From Megalobrama amblycephala (taxonomy: Eukaryota; Chordata; Actinopteri; Cypriniformes; Xenocyprididae): 64,000 nucleotides of DNA. The translations under genes and the position numbers were made by a program. Numbering within the stretch: position 1 is the stretch's first letter; each line of letters opens with the position of its first letter. Shown in pieces: positions 12,061-24,100 of the stretch. The notes beneath the pieces are model-generated. The model had not been told where the DNA came from and searched no databases. It saw only the letters and a program-made list of their open reading frames with translations. The stretch covers positions 3,076,001-3,140,000 of the forward strand of contig NC_063061.1 of NCBI RefSeq assembly GCF_018812025.1, read 5' to 3'.

Positions 12061-15000
12061 GCCGCCATGCAGACATACGACAGCAAAGCACAGGAAGTCT
12101 ACAGCAACGGCAGCGCCGGCCATATGAACGGCAAAGACGTAAACAAGATGAGAGAAGTGGCCTTTGAGAAGAACCCCTCTGAGCCACTGGTAATATACCT
12201 TTTATTTTCATATGTTGTATTGTCTTTTGTATTTACGAAATCAAAATTATTTGAATTCTTATTATTTACATTATTTAAATTATTTAAATTCTCTTTAAAG
12301 GGATATAATTCACAGATTAATTCTGTCATTATTTTGTTGGCTTGACAAATCATGCTTGCAACATGCTAATTCATGGTAACAACATGCTAGAAAAGTGTTA
12401 AATCGTGTTCGATAAAACATGCTCGAAACATGTTAACTCATGCTAGCAATCTGCTAAAAAATGTTAGCAACATGTTAAATTGAGACTGTCCTCCTCCAAA
12501 AAATGACCCTATAGGTAGTTTTTCTTCAAGCACCTTATTACGACCTATATTTACGCTTTAAAGTCATGCGCCCTCTAGCAGGCGTAAAAATAATGACAGT
12601 GTCATGTTACGTCTGCCATCATGAAATGACGTATGACTGTCGTTACCAATCAAAATGCGTGTTCATTTAAATGCAATGTGTGGACTTTTAGCAAAACTCA
12701 TTTTTATATTAACGACTACACCCACCCCACCCCTAAACCTACCCTTAGTGATTTATAGTGCATATACACTTTATGAGCACATGCGTTCCCTGGCATCGAA
12801 CCCACGATCGTATGATCACATGATTGCATATTGTTATATATTGCAATGCTCTGCCAATTGAACTACACGAAACCTGAAATACGATGCAGATAAAAGGGAA
12901 CAATGCATTAAAATGAAAGTGTCCTGTTGTCGATAGGGGCGCAACTTTAGTAAACGCTCCTATGGGTCGTATTTCAGGGAAGTGACAAACGACCTATATG
13001 GGCGTATTTGTTGGTTATATTAATGTTAGCAATATGTTAAAACATGTTAATTCATGTTAGCAAAGAGATAAAACATGCTATCAAAGTGGTAAAACATGCT
13101 GATTCATGTTAGCAACATTCTAGCAATGTGTTAAATCATGTTAGCAATGTGCAAAAACATGTTAGCAACATGGTAATTCATGTTAGCAATGTGGTAAAAC
13201 ATGCTAATTCATGTTAACAATAGCCGCTTTTCCACCGTCGGGCCGAACGGCTCTCATTGTGTAAACGTTCCATTCCGTGCCAATCCGGGCCAGCAGGTAC
13301 GGTTCCGGTTTCATTTTCCACTGCGGGGCTGATAAACGGCCGTTATTTGAAATGTAATACAAAAGCGTCAATCATTGCCTTGGTAACGCAACGGCTTACT
13401 GTTATTATGAGATGTAAATAATGACCGCTTTATGGAGGATGATCAGATATTTCTTTTAATTTTATTATTAACTTGCGTTTACGTTGCTCAAATAGAGCGC
13501 TTAGCCAGTTACAGAGAAACTGGTTGCCAGGAAACAGACAAGTGACCAATTCTGAGTGGCGACGTCACTTCACGGATTGTACCAGCATGATTCAGCACGG
13601 TTAGACAACCGTGCCGAGAATTCCGGGCCAAGGTTTGCAATCATGCCGTGCCGAACCAGGCTCCAGTGGAAACACATCTGGAACCGTTCCTTACCATTCT
13701 AAGAACCGTTCGGCCCGATGCTGGAAAAGCAGCTAATGTGTTAAAACATGCTAGCAAAACATGCTAATTAGTGCTAGCAAAGTGCTAAACCTTGCTCTAA
13801 ATGTGATAAAACATGCTAGCTACATGATAATTCAGGTTAGCACAGTGTTAAACATGCTAGTTCATGCTGCTAGCAGAATGCTAAAACATGCTTATTAATA
13901 CTAACAGTGTTAAAAAATGCTAATTCATGCTAGCAACATGCTAAAACATGTAAGCAAAATGTTAAAACATGTACGCAACATGCTAATTCATGTTAACAGT
14001 GTTTCAAATCATGCTAAATCATGCTAACAATATGCCAAAACATGTACGCAACATGCTAAAACATGTAAGCAAAATGTTAAAACATGTACGCAACATGCTA
14101 ATTCATGTCAAGTGTTTAAAATCATGCTAAATCATGCTAACAGTATCCAAAACATGCTAGCACCATGCTAAAACATGTAAGCAAAATGTTAAAACATGTA
14201 CGCAACATTCTAATTCATGTTAAGTGTTTAAAATAATGCTAAATCATGCTAACAGTATGCCAAAAAATGCTAGCAACATGCTAATTCATGCTAGCAGTGT
14301 GTTAATTCATGTTAATAACATGTTAATCATGTTAACCTGTTAATTCATGTTAGCAACATGTTAAATCATGCTAGCGACATGATAAAACATGACTTTTTTT
14401 TTCTTTCTCTAGTAAAAACTTTAAGCTTTTCAAAGTTATTTCAAATTTCAGACACGGCTTTCTCAAGCCAACATCAAAGTTTGTCATCAAACTTTACTCA
14501 TCTAGTTTACTTGTGTTGTTCCATACTTGTACACTGTTATTTATTTTTTGAATGGAACAAAAAAGGAGTATTTTAAGAAGATCTTATCCAACCAATGACA
14601 ATTCATAGTGACCATGTCTGAAAATCAGTTTTGAAGTCTCTAAACAGCAGAAGAGTAATATTGTGCTCTGTGTCTGTTCAGGGTGTAACTCTTAAGCTGA
14701 ATGAAAAGCAGAGGTGTACAGTGGCGAGAATATTACATGGAGGGATGATACACAGACAAGGTACAGTGGATTGTTGGTTTGTTTGTTTGTTTGTGAATAA
14801 TTATGCAGTTTCCATTAGGGATGTCCTGAGCCCGATCGGTATCTGGCCGATTGTGCTTTTTTTCAACTGATCGGTAACAGCAATCCTTTATTTTACGTCA
14901 TCTGTCATGCAGTTGTCATGCAGTAGGTGGCGGTATGCACCTTCAGGTGGGTTTGCCAACCGCTGTTAAATGGTCGTTAAAAAAGAAGCAGCTAAATTGA

Positions 15001-16143
15001 ACCAATGAGGTCTGTTCTAGTGCGTCACTAAAACATACATTCAATCATATTTGGTGCACACTTATCATTCAAAAGTAATTTATTTACTGTTTATTTGTAT
15101 CTGCCATCAGACTATCTGAGACGTCATTACTGTGGGTTGTGTCTTGCTTCAGACTTGACTGACAGCAAATATTACAAAATGTGACATTAAAAAGTGTAAA
15201 AGTCACTCATTTTTATAAAGTAACACTGTCCAACAGCGACACCCACAGGTGAAGTTACAGTGGGAGGCTTGCCTCCTCTGTCCCCATTGACTTTAAACAG
15301 GCCCCCTAAAGCATGCAGTGAGTTTAGTGGAGGTAATTGAGAATGAATGGGGTGAAGTCACATGAGAGGAGGCAATGCCTCCATCGTGCTGTGATTGGAT
15401 ATGATCGGTTTTGATTTGATATGATTGGTTCACGCGATAAATCCCGCCTCTTGTTTTTGTGCGCTTTCTCATTGGCCTGAATGAAGACAATGATGCTGTT
15501 AATTGGAAGACTAATTAAAAAGTAGGTAAACAACTCAGCCATTTCACCGCTTTATGTCACGTCAAAGTCAAACTTAAAATAGCTTGAAAACATGATGACT
15601 GTGGGGGTTTTTAGTGAGCAATCGGCTTGGGGAAATTGAAGGTACATTTTTTGTGTCAGTGTCTGTGACCAGTGCATACAAGCTTGATGACTGCTGAAAA
15701 TAAGTTGACTATTAAAAAGAAAAGCTAAACAATAGTTCACAAATAATATATATTGATTAAATTGTTACTGCCTTTAGTTATTATTTTGGAATAAATGTAA
15801 AAAATGTGTAAAAGCACTAGCTTGATGAAATTTATGCTTGGTTTTAATGAACAAAACACATAGTTATTGCAAAAAATACAAAATAGAATTGTATTTGGTA
15901 TCTCTTTTTTATGTTATGTCTATTTAACCAGGAAAATTAAGAATAACAAACATAAATTTAAATGTGATATACTGTATATAAAAAAATGTGGAGACTTTGC
16001 CTCCTCATTTTAAAACACTACCACACACCACTGATTGGCAGATACTCAATATTCAATGACTCGGATCAGATCAGGGGCACAAAAAAATTTGATCGGGACA
16101 TCCCTGCTTTCCTTACAGCTCAACAGCTTGACACTTTTTTCTC

Positions 16144-16174
<31 letters not shown>

Positions 16175-17615
16175 CAGGTTCTTTACATGAAGGCGATGAA
16201 ATCGCAGAGATCAATGGGAAAAGTGTTGCTAATCAAAGTGTAGACCAACTGCAGAAGATTCTGGTGGGTTGTTGTGTCATTATCAAAGTGTGCTTATTTC
16301 AGAAATAACACTTTAAAAAAGAAAATACTAAAGTGTGAACTGAATGTAATGTTTTCTTAATTGCAAGTTATTGTGACTTACTTTAAAGTAAAATTTAATT
16401 TGACAAAAATACAAGTGTGTTAAGAAACGTAATCATACTTTCTTTAAGTAAGTGGCCTTTTATTTGATTAATATTATATTATCAGCAAGTACAGTGTTTT
16501 GAAATGTATAATTAGAAGTTTTGAAGATTTGAAGTATGACTGAAGTGCACATTCAGTGTAATTAACCACACTTCTTTTTCAGAATGGGTGTTGAGGAGTA
16601 ACTAAGTGAAAGTAGTGACCTACCTACATTACTCAAACTGTGTAGCTTTTCCTGTTACTTATGTTTTCTCACAAGTGGTGTAGCATGAAAAAAAATGTAA
16701 ATGTCACATTGTTTTGTGATAGTACACAATGAACTTGAGATTTCCTGAAAAATACCAAGAAATGTCTTTAGTCTAATTTTACATTTTTACACCATGTTTT
16801 GTAAATGCATAGTAAAAATGAAAGCATATATAATGGCAGCATTTGTGTACAACGACCAGGATGATTTTCAGTACTGTATACCAAAATTAGAATGAGACAT
16901 TTTTTGCTTTATGCTAAATAGAATTTTTCTGTGAAACTGAGCAAAGAAAGCATCAGTGTAAATTGCTACTGTCTGTTAGTAACTACTACAATTTCAAAGC
17001 AGCAGTTTTTAAGAAGAACTGGCACTCTGAGTTGTTTTTGTGGTCATGTTACTGTTGATTTGATGTTGTTGAATGTTGTTTAACATTACAGAAAGACACA
17101 AACGGTGTTGTCACATTGAAAATCATCCCCAATCAGCAAAGTCGCCCTATGGCATGCGAGGTGAGTGAAACAACAGCTAAATCATTCTCACATCCTGCCT
17201 ATTTCTTGCTTCAATACATATATATATATATATATATATATTTATGATCACAATCTACTCATCTCGCTTTACCTTTTGATTTGTAAATATGCGCTCAAAT
17301 TTGATCACTTATTTCTTTGTCTGTCTATTCTGTATCCTTGATTAAATTAAGGTTTGAGGTTTATCATGGGAATGGGAAACCAATGAAAGACACAGGTGAC
17401 TATTTAAAGCATCAATAGCAGATAACTCTACACTTACTTTTCTCATTAGATGAAGTAACTTCAAACCCTCTTCTGCCATCTGCTGGTCACACAGCGTCAA
17501 ACGGCACAGCAGTGAAACCTATAAAACATTGTTTGACATTGTGATGAGCTATGGCAGGATCCATCTAGAGGTTTGCTTATCAGTTTTAGACTGTAGCTGT
17601 AGATATTGGCACTAA

Positions 17616-17694
<79 letters not shown>

Positions 17695-20600
17695 TTAATC
17701 ATGTCTATCTGTCTGTCTGTCTTTCTCTTTTTCTGTCTGTCTTATATATAAAATCAGCATATTAGAAGGATTTCTGAAGGATCATGTGACAATGAAGACT
17801 AGAATAAATCACAGGAATAAATTACAAAATATATGAATAGAAAACAGTAATATTGTAATATTGCTTATTGTAACAATAGTGCTATTTTACTGTATTTTTG
17901 ATCAAATAAATACAGCCTTGATGAGCATTAAAAAATCGTAATTATTCCAAAATTTTTGACTGGTAGTGTATGAGAATTATATAAAAAAAATGAATGCATC
18001 ACATACGGGGATACTTTTTTCTTATTACAGCAGGATAATATTTATATACATACAGCATGAATTACAAAAGTAGGACGTGTTCCTGGATCTTTTGTTGACC
18101 CTGGAAACACACAAACAAGACGTTTTATTTAAGTGTGATATTAGTGTACTTATTTTAAACTAAAAATAAGAAAGTATACTTTCAGTCATGTACTTTTTAT
18201 GTACTTATGAACATAGTAGTATATGTAAAATGCAAACATGATATATAAATAGTAAACTAAGTATTATGTTCACTTAAAAAAACTTACAAGTATACTTGCA
18301 GTGTACTTCAGTATACTTCAGTGTACTTGAATAAACTAAAATGTGTGCTACAAGTACTAAAATAGTAAACTACTAGTATACTTATAAGTTCACTTGTAGT
18401 ACAGATGCAGTACAAATGAGAAATGTAATTGTGAACTATTTATGCACTTAAAGTTTTCTACTGTTACACTTATAGTACACTGTAGTGCCCCTTTTACAAG
18501 ATGTAATGTAAGTCTCTGGTGTCCCCAGAATGTGTCTGTGAAGTTTCAGCTCAAAATACCCCACAGATCATTTATTATAGCTTGTCAAATTTGCCCCTAT
18601 TTGGGTGTGAGAAAAAACATGCCGTTTTTGTGTGTGTCCCTTTAAATGCAAATGAGCTGCTGCTCCCGGCCCCCTTTCCAGAAGAGGGCGGAGCTTTAAC
18701 AGCTCATGCTTCGGTTGCTCAACAACAACAAAGCTGGAGAATCTCACGCAGCCAAAATGAGGATTGTCAGTAACGGTGTTCAGCCTTACATTGTTCAAAC
18801 CGGAGTCGCCACTGATGGAGAGACTCAGGAAGAAGTTACAACTTTTAGAATGAAACCGTTTGTTGTAGTCCAAAAGAAAATATCTCTCTCTGCATTGAAC
18901 TTTGAGCTTCGTAACTTTGCAGATGTTGCTTATGCTCAAACAGCAACATTACACACTAACTAAAGTTAAAAAAGTGAAATCATAATCAACCACCCCTTTA
19001 AACGTATACTTTATATACTAAAAGTTTTAAGCAGTATTGAAAAAGTATACTTACAAGTTTACTACTAGTACATTGATATTACTATTGATATTAGTATCAG
19101 CTATAGTATTAGTATACTTACTACATAAAATATACTTAAAATGTACTTGAACATTACTTAAGTATACATAATAAAATTAACTTATATACTTAGTATACTT
19201 CTTTTTCGTAAAGGGAAACCAACCCCTAAAATTTGAAGACAATGACAAATCATCTGATAAATCATCTTTATGAAGCACTTGTGACGGTTTTATGAGAGAG
19301 TAATGTTTTCCGGATAATGTTTTTACAGATGTATATGAGGGCACAGTTTGACTATGACCCTGTCAAAGATGACCTGATCCCATGCAAAGAAGCTGGCCTG
19401 AAATTTAAAACGGGTGACATCATTCATATCATCAATAAGAAGGATCCAAACTGGTGGCAAGGGAAGGTGGACAGCTCCTCCACAGACTTTGCAGGACTCA
19501 TGCCTTCTCCAGAACTTCAGGAATGGTACGTTCTGACCTGCATTTGTTTTCCTGTATTTGAAGACAGATAAACATTTGCAAGGACTCAGTTTAATATCTC
19601 CCTTTCTTTCACAAGCTAAACATTTCTGATGTTTCTTCAGGCGAGTAGCAAGCAAAAGCAAAGCGACACGGGAAGGCGGACAGTCCTGCAGTCCTTTTGG
19701 CAAGAAGAAGAAATGCAAAGACAAATACCTTGCCAAACACAGTTCAAGTTAGTGAGGCTCACCTCTTTATAATTTCTAAGGCCTGTTTTCTGTATAGAGC
19801 TGTAGATGCACTAGCATTAACTGATTAATTTTTTCTTCTTTAGTCTTTGACCAGCTTGATGTAATATCCTATGAAGAGGTAGTGAGACTTCCTGCATTCA
19901 CCAGGAAAACTCTGGTTCTGATCGGTAAGCATCATCAAACTTATCAGCTTTAAATATTATGTCTCCATTGTCTTTGACACAGCTCAGACTAGCAAGGAAA
20001 TCATGGGAATGGAGGATTTATGTGTCACATCATGGTTGTAGCAGGGTAGAATAAAATGCAGGGTTTAATCGCAGCAGTTTGTTCATTTTCCAAAACGTAA
20101 CAAAACACTCTGAAAATTCTGATGAGCGATTTCAAAACATTGCTTCATGAAGCTTTGAAATCTTTATGAATCTTTAGTTTCGAATCAGTGGCTTTGTGCG
20201 TCATAACTGTTTTGAAACATTTCTCTGTGAACCCATGAATCATGCGGATTTCTGAGATTCGCCCCCCAGTGGTGAACTAATGAACAAGTGTCTGTGGTTT
20301 TTACCTGATCTCTGATCAGTTTTATGCATTTGTTGACGTTTCATTTACACATTAGTATAAACGAATAATAGTAGTTGATAGTCTTTTATTGGCCTGTTTA
20401 GCTGAGCCATTCATGGAACAAACAAAACATGACCTTAATATTTATAAAAGAGCACATATTACACTTGATATTTAATATTATTAGATGTTTAGTTAATTGC
20501 ATTTGATATATTTTATTTCAAATAAAACATTTGCAATGTGTTTGTATAAGGTGTTTTTATTCATGTTTGGCCTGATTTTTTGTTGCATTTACACTGTTCT

Positions 20601-21159
20601 GAACAGCAGGGGTCACCAGCGTGTGGCGTTGCGAACACTTGAAAACAGTGAATCATCTCTGTGTAAATTGCAAAAACGTGAAATCTGTGAAAACGGTGAT
20701 GTCATGCACATGCATATTACATGTTTAGTCTATCAACCTTATTTTGATAACAATGAGATCGGACACTGAACAGAACAGACACAAAGCTTAAATACACAGG
20801 GAGATGATCAAAGAAACTCAGAACAGGTGTGTAACTAAATCAGTAACCATGACAACCAACTCAAAGCACTCAGACAGGCAGACAAAACCCAAATTAGAGC
20901 ACAAAGCAAACAGACATTATACAGAATACATATCATCATGGACCCTTTTCACAGACTGTGATGACGCGTTTGCACAGTTATTAACGTCATAAATCTAGCT
21001 CAAGTTCTTTTATATTTTCTTTTTTAAGTATATTTATAAAACTGTACTTTGTGTTATATTACCTTGGCGTTAAATTTCAGAAAACTAGTTAATGTTGCTG
21101 TGAGTGTTTCTAATACAATGGCTGAGGGAGTGACATGTTCTCTCTTCTAACCAGTCAAT

Positions 21160-21193
<34 letters not shown>

Positions 21194-24100
21194 CCTTTTT
21201 TGAAAAGGCATCAAAACGCCATTGTGGAGTTGGAAGAAATGGGAATAAATACATGATGAATTTCCATTCACCACTATAGAAGTTTATCAAACTATTATGA
21301 TTTCAGCTTCTGAAAACCCCGGCAATGTTAAAAAGAATCCATTTATAAAATATAAATTGCCATGTAGATCCACAAAAATGAGCTTAATATTCAAAAATGC
21401 ATTTAATTTCAAGTTTACTGGTTAAAATGTGTTATTTGGTGTTTCGCTCTTGTTTACAGGTGCACCTGGAGTTGGAAGGAGCCATATTAAAAATTCACTG
21501 CTGAGCAAATATCCTGAGAAGTTTGCCTACCCAGCACCACGTACGTACAGCGCAGCTGCATCCCTTCTCACTTTAATTTTCTTAACTCCAACCTGTGTTT
21601 AGGAATGTTAATATTTGAACAGAGCAAAACTGCATTATATACGGTCACAAATCAATGTGGATACCCTGCTGAAAAATCCAGCATTGCTGTTGACTAGCAT
21701 AAGGAATGTTTTGCATGCTGGGACCGGCAGGGGATGCTGGTTTCTGGTTTGCTGGTCTCCAGCATGAGAAGCAGGAGTGCTGGTTGAGCAGCTCAGTTTT
21801 GCTTGAGAACAGCTTGACTGTTAGTGTTGGGTATCGATACAGGTGACCCGATTCGATTCCGATTCTGATTCACAAGATCTCAATTCGATTCCATTCTCGT
21901 TTTTCGATTCCATTCCATTTTTTCCCCATTGCTTTTCTATGTAAGCATGCATTAAATGGACATTTTAACACAGCGCTCAAGTTGAAAGAAGTTCAACTTT
22001 AAAAAATGTGTCATTAGAACTTATGCCTTTTTAAAATTAAATCCTTTTTTAAAATGCCCTGCTTCTTGTGTTTTAAAATGCAAAAAATTGTTTAAAACAC
22101 TTAAGGCAGAACTTTTTTCTGCAAAATATTTTATAGTTTTATTTTGTTTTCCTACAAGCAGACAAAATCAATTTTACTCGAGAAACAAAACTGAATAAGA
22201 TATTATGACTATAAGAAGATATATCTTACAAGGATGTAAAGATTATTTATTTATTATATATTCTCTGAAAACAAGTTATACAGAGTTTTGCTTCTTAAAT
22301 AAAATATGTCTTATTGTAAGGATGTTTACTGGAAAGCATGACAAAATAATAAATCATTAATACATTTTTTCTTTGCAGACACCACTAGACCTCCAAAGAA
22401 GGATGAGGAGAATGGCAAAGAATATTACTTTATTTCCAACGATGAAATGACCAAATGTATTGTCGGGAATGAGCTACTTGAATACGGCAGTTACCAGGGA
22501 CACATGTTTGGTACTAAGATCGAAACTGTCCACAAGATTCACGAACAGGGGAAAATTGCTTTGCTGGATGTGGAACCACAGGTAATCAAACACTGTTGAG
22601 TCAGCTATCAACTAAATTAGCATAGCAATTGATCCTTAGCATTGTGGTGACAAGTGAGAACTCACATTTTCTTCAAAATCTAGTTTGTTTTTATTTCGAT
22701 GAACCGTCAGTATTTCTAGCTTTGTCAGTCAATTGCTTTCTGAACTCTTTGTTTTTTTTTTTTACCAGACGCTGAAAGTTCTCCGAACGGCAGAGATGGC
22801 TCCTCTTGTGATGTTCATTGCTCCTACTAACACTGCCAATCAGGTTAGAAAAGTAATTATTCAGGCTTTAAACCCCAGGGGCTGGATTCACAAAACATTC
22901 TTAAAGTGATAGTTCACCCAAAAATTAAAATTATCTCATGATTTACTTACCCACAAGCCATCCTAGGTGTATATGATCTTGTGTGAGATGAACACAATTG
23001 GAGTTATATTAATAAATATCCTGGCTCTTCCAAGCTTTATAATGGGAGTGAATGGGGCTCGAGATTTTGAAGCCCAAAAATGTGCATACATCCATCATAA
23101 AAGTAATCCAGAGGGCTCCAGGTGGTTAATTAAGGCCTTTTGAAGAGAAGCAATAGGTTTTTTGTAAGAAGAATATAGTAAGTTGTAAATATGGATATTT
23201 TTCTTTTAAAAAAACCCTTTATTAACCCCCTGGAGCCGTATGGATTAATTTTATTGAAGGATGAATGCACTTTTTTTTGGGCTTCAAAATCGTGAGTGCC
23301 ATTCACTCCCATTATAAAGTCTGATAGAGCCAGGATATTTTATAATATAACTCCGATTGTGTTCGTCTGAGAGAAGATAGTCATATACACCTAGCATGAC
23401 TTGAAGGTGAGTAAATCATGGGATAATTTTCATTTTTGGGTGAACTATCCCTTTCAGAACAAAATTGTTCTTAAAGGATTAGTTCACTTTCATATTAAAT
23501 TTTCCTGATAATTTACTCACCCCCATGTCATCCAAGATGTCCATGTCCTTCTTTCTTCAGTCGAAAAGAAATTAAGGTTTTTGAGGAAAACATTCCAGGA
23601 TTTTTCTCCATATAGTGGACTTCACTGGGGTTCAACGGGTTGAAGGTCAAAATTACAGTTTCAGTGCAGCTTCAAAGCATTCTACACTATCCCAGACGAG
23701 GAATAAGAGTCTTATCTAGTGAAATGATCGGACATTTTCTAAAATAAAAATAAAAATGTAAAAAGCTTACGCTGTATGTCCTACAACTTCCCTATTCAAC
23801 TTACGGAAGGAACGCGGTGACAGTTCCGTTTTTCCATAAGTTGAATAGGGAAGGCATAGGACATACAGTGTAAGCTTTTTGAAGAATACGGAAGGCGGTC
23901 TGGCGGAAGCACTTGCAAGGCGATCATTTGTGTTTATAAAGCATATACATTTTTATTTTAGAAAATGACCAATCGTTTCACTAGATAAGACCCTTATTCC
24001 TCATCTGGTATCATTTAAAGCCCTTTGAAGCTGCACTGAAACTGTAATTTTGACCTTCAACCGTCTAGAGGCCATTGAAGTCCACTATAAGGAGAATAAT

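Larger units (their letters stand above)
12354..14392 (+). repeat. Minisatellite of ACATGCTAA / TCATGTTAGCA units in an mpp1 intron
   Basis: Irregular tandem units of about 20-30 bp mix AACATGCTAAAACATG-, GCTAATTCATGTTAGCA- and GTACGCAACATG-type strings from 12354 to 14392. The array is broken by an insertion at about 12480-13020 (containing a tRNA-like SINE head) and by a 515-bp inverted-repeat element at 13221-13735. Related degenerate units reappear near 40850-41220. Confidence 0.85.

Noticed and set aside
12783..12870. Functional tRNA gene on the minus strand
   Set aside because: A- and B-box-like motifs exist but the stems are not complementary and the spacing is disturbed; a tRNA-derived repeat is the better reading.
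18568..18939. 123-codon minus-strand frame
   Set aside because: No recognisable domain, and it lies across a fragment of a dispersed TTAA family.
19323..19736. 137-codon minus-strand frame
   Set aside because: It is antisense to the mpp1 SH3 and HOOK exons and reads across their intron.
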